From the NCBI GenBank assembly GCA_947577185.1, contig CANPUE010000002.1, positions 1-64,000 on the forward strand: a stretch of 64,000 bases of DNA, given 5' to 3'. A program made the position numbers and the translations under genes. Positions within the stretch are counted from its first letter, which is position 1; each line of letters begins with the position of its first letter. The stretch is from an uncultured Lachnospiraceae bacterium. GTDB taxonomy: Bacteria > Bacillota > Clostridia > Lachnospirales > Lachnospiraceae. Positions 61,983 to 64,000 of the stretch are shown here, one piece after another. Under the pieces are notes generated by a model. It saw only the letters and a list, made by a program, of their open reading frames with translations, ran no database searches and had not been told where the DNA came from.

Positions 61983-62738
61983 TTATTCGCTGTCCGCAGC
62001 GATGAAATCTGCGTCATTTTCCCGTATGATCTTTCTGACCACATAGGTCAAATAGAACAATGCCATGCAGCAGACCGTGATCCACAATGGCATGGAGATT
62101 CTGTCGTATACCTGATCGCTCAGGATCACCCGCACCCACACATAGCAGCATGCCAGCGATAAGAAACAAGCCGGATATTCGGAGCCGATATAACGGCTGC
62201 AAAGCGTCCGCAGACAGATACTGCAGGTCACTGTCATCGGCAGGAAAAACTGTATCACAATCTCCCATATACTGACCGATGCAGTCATTACTACAACCCC
62301 CGCGAAACAACTCACAAACATACCATCCACCGCCGCGAAAATAAGCAGCCGTGCCGCGTAAATCTGTCTGAGAGAATAATATGCCGTTTCCTCCACTTCT
62401 ATCATGTTGGCACTGCGGTTCTTCCACAGTTCCGGCATCAGGAAGATCACGAACAGAGTCGCCGCCACACAGAGCATTCTCTGTACCCATCTGCTGTCTC
62501 CCGTTTCCCGGATGGTCAGCGCCGCAAAAAGCAGAGACAAAAACTGTAACATCCACCATCTTTTCCGGATAAAACGAATCTGCTGGCACATAAACTCCAG
62601 AAAGTCAGTCTCATGCCTGACAGCATTCTCATAAAAGCTTTTCTTTGCCATGACAATTGTGTCTTTTACTTTTGACTCGTCTGGTCTGGAAAAACATTCC
62701 TTCCCATATGCAGTCAGCTCCTTTTCTATCTGATTCAA
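61983..62738 (-). CDS. Membrane protein coupled to ECF sigma 3
   Basis: A 251-residue protein. The first 75 residues are soluble (IEKELTAYGKECFSRPDESKVKDTIVMAKKSFYE), then six hydrophobic segments follow. The start codon is TTG in TTGA overlapping the sigma stop codon, after GGAGG, so translation is coupled to the sigma gene. The place and the cytoplasmic head suggest an anti-sigma or a signalling partner, but the sequence has no zinc-binding anti-sigma motif. I do not know the family. Confidence 0.7.
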   Translation of the reverse strand: MNQIEKELTAYGKECFSRPDESKVKDTIVMAKKSFYENAVRHETDFLEFMCQQIRFIRKRWWMLQFLSLLFAALTIRETGDSRWVQRMLCVAATLFVIFLMPELWKNRSANMIEVEETAYYSLRQIYAARLLIFAAVDGMFVSCFAGVVVMTASVSIWEIVIQFFLPMTVTCSICLRTLCSRYIGSEYPACFLSLACCYVWVRVILSDQVYDRISMPLWITVCCMALFYLTYVVRKIIRENDADFIAADSE

Positions 62739-63274
62739 ACCGATCCCTCCTGTTCCAGCTCCGCCCGCAGCAATTCTTTCGCCCTCTTCATACGGTATTT
62801 CACGAGAGGAAGCCCGATCTGTAAAATACCGGCCGTTTCCCGCAGGCTCAATTCATGAAAATAGTGCAGGACGACCGCCTCGCGCAGTTCATCCGGCAGT
62901 TTCTTTAACGCACTCTCTAAATAAAGCTTTTGGTCGAACTGTTCCATCTCATCCTTCCCGGCTTCTTCCGTTCTTTTTTGCTCCCCCTCGTCCTCCAGGA
63001 AAAGATATTCCCGCCTCTTCCTTCCCCAGTCGATGCAGAGATTTCTGGCTATGGTGTACAGATAATTCAGACTCCTGCCATTGTGCCTGTAGGAGGCCAG
63101 TGCGGCAAAAAAACGGACAAACGTCTCCTGCGTCAGATCCTGTGCCGTGTCTCTGTCCGGGCAGTGATACTGACAATACTGCAGAATCTTCGCATAATAC
63201 TTCCGCACGAAGAGATCCATCGCCTCTTCATCGCCGTTTTTCATTTTCCACACCAAAAGAAAATCCTGCTGCAT
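62735..63274 (-). CDS. ECF sigma factor 3
   Basis: A 179-residue ECF-type sigma factor. Region 2 is RDTAQDLTQETFVRFFAALASYRHNGRSLNYLYTIARNLCIDWGRK; region 4 is LPDELREAVVLHYFHELSLRETAGILQIGLPLVKYRMKRAKELLRAEL. GGAAGGAGG precedes the ATG. It heads a four-gene run: sigma, membrane partner, ABC ATPase and permease. Confidence 0.9.
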   Translation of the reverse strand: MQQDFLLVWKMKNGDEEAMDLFVRKYYAKILQYCQYHCPDRDTAQDLTQETFVRFFAALASYRHNGRSLNYLYTIARNLCIDWGRKRREYLFLEDEGEQKRTEEAGKDEMEQFDQKLYLESALKKLPDELREAVVLHYFHELSLRETAGILQIGLPLVKYRMKRAKELLRAELEQEGSV

Positions 63275-63296
63275 GGGAACCTCCTTCCGTCATATT

Positions 63297-63310
63297 TGAA
63301 AGCGCTTTCT
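63297..63310. promoter_or_regulatory. Candidate cre (CcpA) site upstream of ECF sigma 3
   Basis: TGAAAGCGCTTTCT matches the cre consensus TGWNANCGNTNWCA at all but the last base and is a near-perfect palindrome. It lies 22 bp upstream of the sigma start codon, so CcpA binding would block transcription. Confidence 0.45.
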
Positions 63311-63481
63311 AATCAGTATAACGAACCTGAGAATGGATTGGATAGGCTGTATTGATTTTTTTGTGAATTTTTTTAATGAACGCAGTTCTATACAATGAAT
63401 GCTCTCATAGGTTTGCATCTTGTACCTGCGTGGAGATTGCAGACAGGTATAACATAGACATTTGCGATGATGAAGATGTAC

Positions 63482-64000
63482 TCATCGATGAATGAAAATA
63501 CAGATTAAAAACGTGATCCCTCTCCCTGTATTGGGGAAGTCGGCGCTGAACGCGGCATCCGCGGCGAACAGCACAAGGAAGGCAAGACTGACCGCCAACC
63601 GTATCTTTTCCGGTATTTTCCCATAGACAGCCGTATATACCGGCAGGAGCACAGACATCAGAAAAACGCCGCCGACACCGAACATCAGACAGCTCAACAG
63701 ACAGATATGACCGTTCAGGTTAAGGAACATACCACTGTAATCCCACCACCTGACGCCCCACATTTTCAGGAGGAAGTATCCGGCAGCGTATTCTAACACG
63801 GCGCAGACACTCAGCGAAACAAAAAACACAGGCAAAGGTCTCTTACGCTGCCTGTACAGTAAGAAATATAAAAATAACGCCCCTGCTCCGTAGACAGGCA
63901 GCCAGGGGCCTGTTAAAATACCACGGTTTACAAACTGTTTCTCACAGACGAGATAAATGCACACTTCCCAGATCCACCCAAAAAAAGAAACCAGAAAGAA
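63482..64000 (-). CDS. CmpB-like membrane protein (putative ABC transporter type IV family), partial
   Basis: The frame is open to the window edge, so the N-terminus is missing; 172 residues are visible. The first visible part FGWIWEVCIYLVCEKQFVNRG and LTGPWLPVYGAGALFLYFLLYR match my memory of the PF06541 family, whose members have several helices and the NRG..GP..PiYG pattern. WWDYSGMFLNLNGHICLLSCLMFGVGGVFL is another conserved stretch. The start is outside the window. A GTG at 63964 is internal, not the start. Function unknown. Confidence 0.72.
   Translation of the reverse strand, partial: FFLVSFFGWIWEVCIYLVCEKQFVNRGILTGPWLPVYGAGALFLYFLLYRQRKRPLPVFFVSLSVCAVLEYAAGYFLLKMWGVRWWDYSGMFLNLNGHICLLSCLMFGVGGVFLMSVLLPVYTAVYGKIPEKIRLAVSLAFLVLFAADAAFSADFPNTGRGITFLICIFIHR

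Noticed and set aside
1-64000. tRNA, rRNA or CRISPR features
   Set aside because: No cloverleaf with a T-loop GTTCRANYC and acceptor stem, no rRNA-like sequence and no regularly spaced repeats were seen by eye.

Overview
The window reads as chromosomal DNA of an anaerobic, spore-forming Clostridia, most likely a member of the Lachnospiraceae. The reasons are SpoVAD, SpoVAE and GerMN-type sporulation proteins, strong GGAGG ribosome binding sites, DUF1653 and DUF5721-like proteins, an [FeFe]-hydrogenase-like sensor, and the arginine and threonine gene orders. No rRNA, tRNA, CRISPR array, integrase or intact transposase was seen. Most genes are on the minus strand.

Layout. 1-1.3 kb: the start of a very acidic repeat protein, then about 1 kb of non-coding DNA with a dispersed hairpin repeat and a possible gene remnant. 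1.3-4 kb: a LUD-domain protein facing a hydrogenase-like/chemoreceptor fusion. 4-9.2 kb: an amino-acid operon glyA, hom, a phosphoglycerate-mutase-like gene (probable homoserine kinase) and lysC. 9.4-11.2 kb: two lipid-type genes (diacylglycerol kinase family, PAP2). 11.3-18.3 kb: mutY, a glycosyltransferase, a nucleotidase, small unknowns, a TPR-LRR protein and holA. 18.4-24.6 kb: comEA, a WalRK-like two-component pair, a GerMN lipoprotein and comEC. 24.7-26.8 kb: a small DMT-type transporter and an orphan solute-binding protein. 26.9-33.6 kb: the arginine genes argC-GNAT-argJ-argB-argD, divergent from argG. 34-38 kb: DegV, DUF5721-like, and an ECF sigma factor operon of small membrane proteins that includes a 36-residue protein. 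38-39.5 kb: an HTH regulator plus HipA-like kinase pair. 39.5-46.1 kb: spoVAE and spoVAD, separated by RidA, a GH2 glycosidase, a hydrolase and a GHKL sensor kinase. 46-49.7 kb: an Sfp-type transferase, a Suv3-like helicase and a YitT protein. 49.9-54.7 kb: rhaA, an AraC regulator and a GH31 glucosidase. 55-57.5 kb: an XpaC-TelA pair. 57.5-64 kb: two more ECF sigma operons, one with a beta-propeller anti-sigma candidate and one with an ABC exporter, then a partial CmpB-like membrane protein.

How the genes work together. The threonine and arginine blocks are complete or nearly complete biosynthetic units. The comEA/comEC genes share a strand and close spacing with an envelope-stress-type two-component system. 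Three separate ECF sigma/membrane-regulator units suggest heavy investment in envelope signalling. The observations I would follow first are the hydrogenase-chemoreceptor fusion, the HTH/HipA-like kinase pair, the dispersed hairpin repeat that abuts TAG stop codons, the split spoVA genes, and the six-gene ECF operon. Functional calls come from sequence motifs read by eye; no database search was possible.
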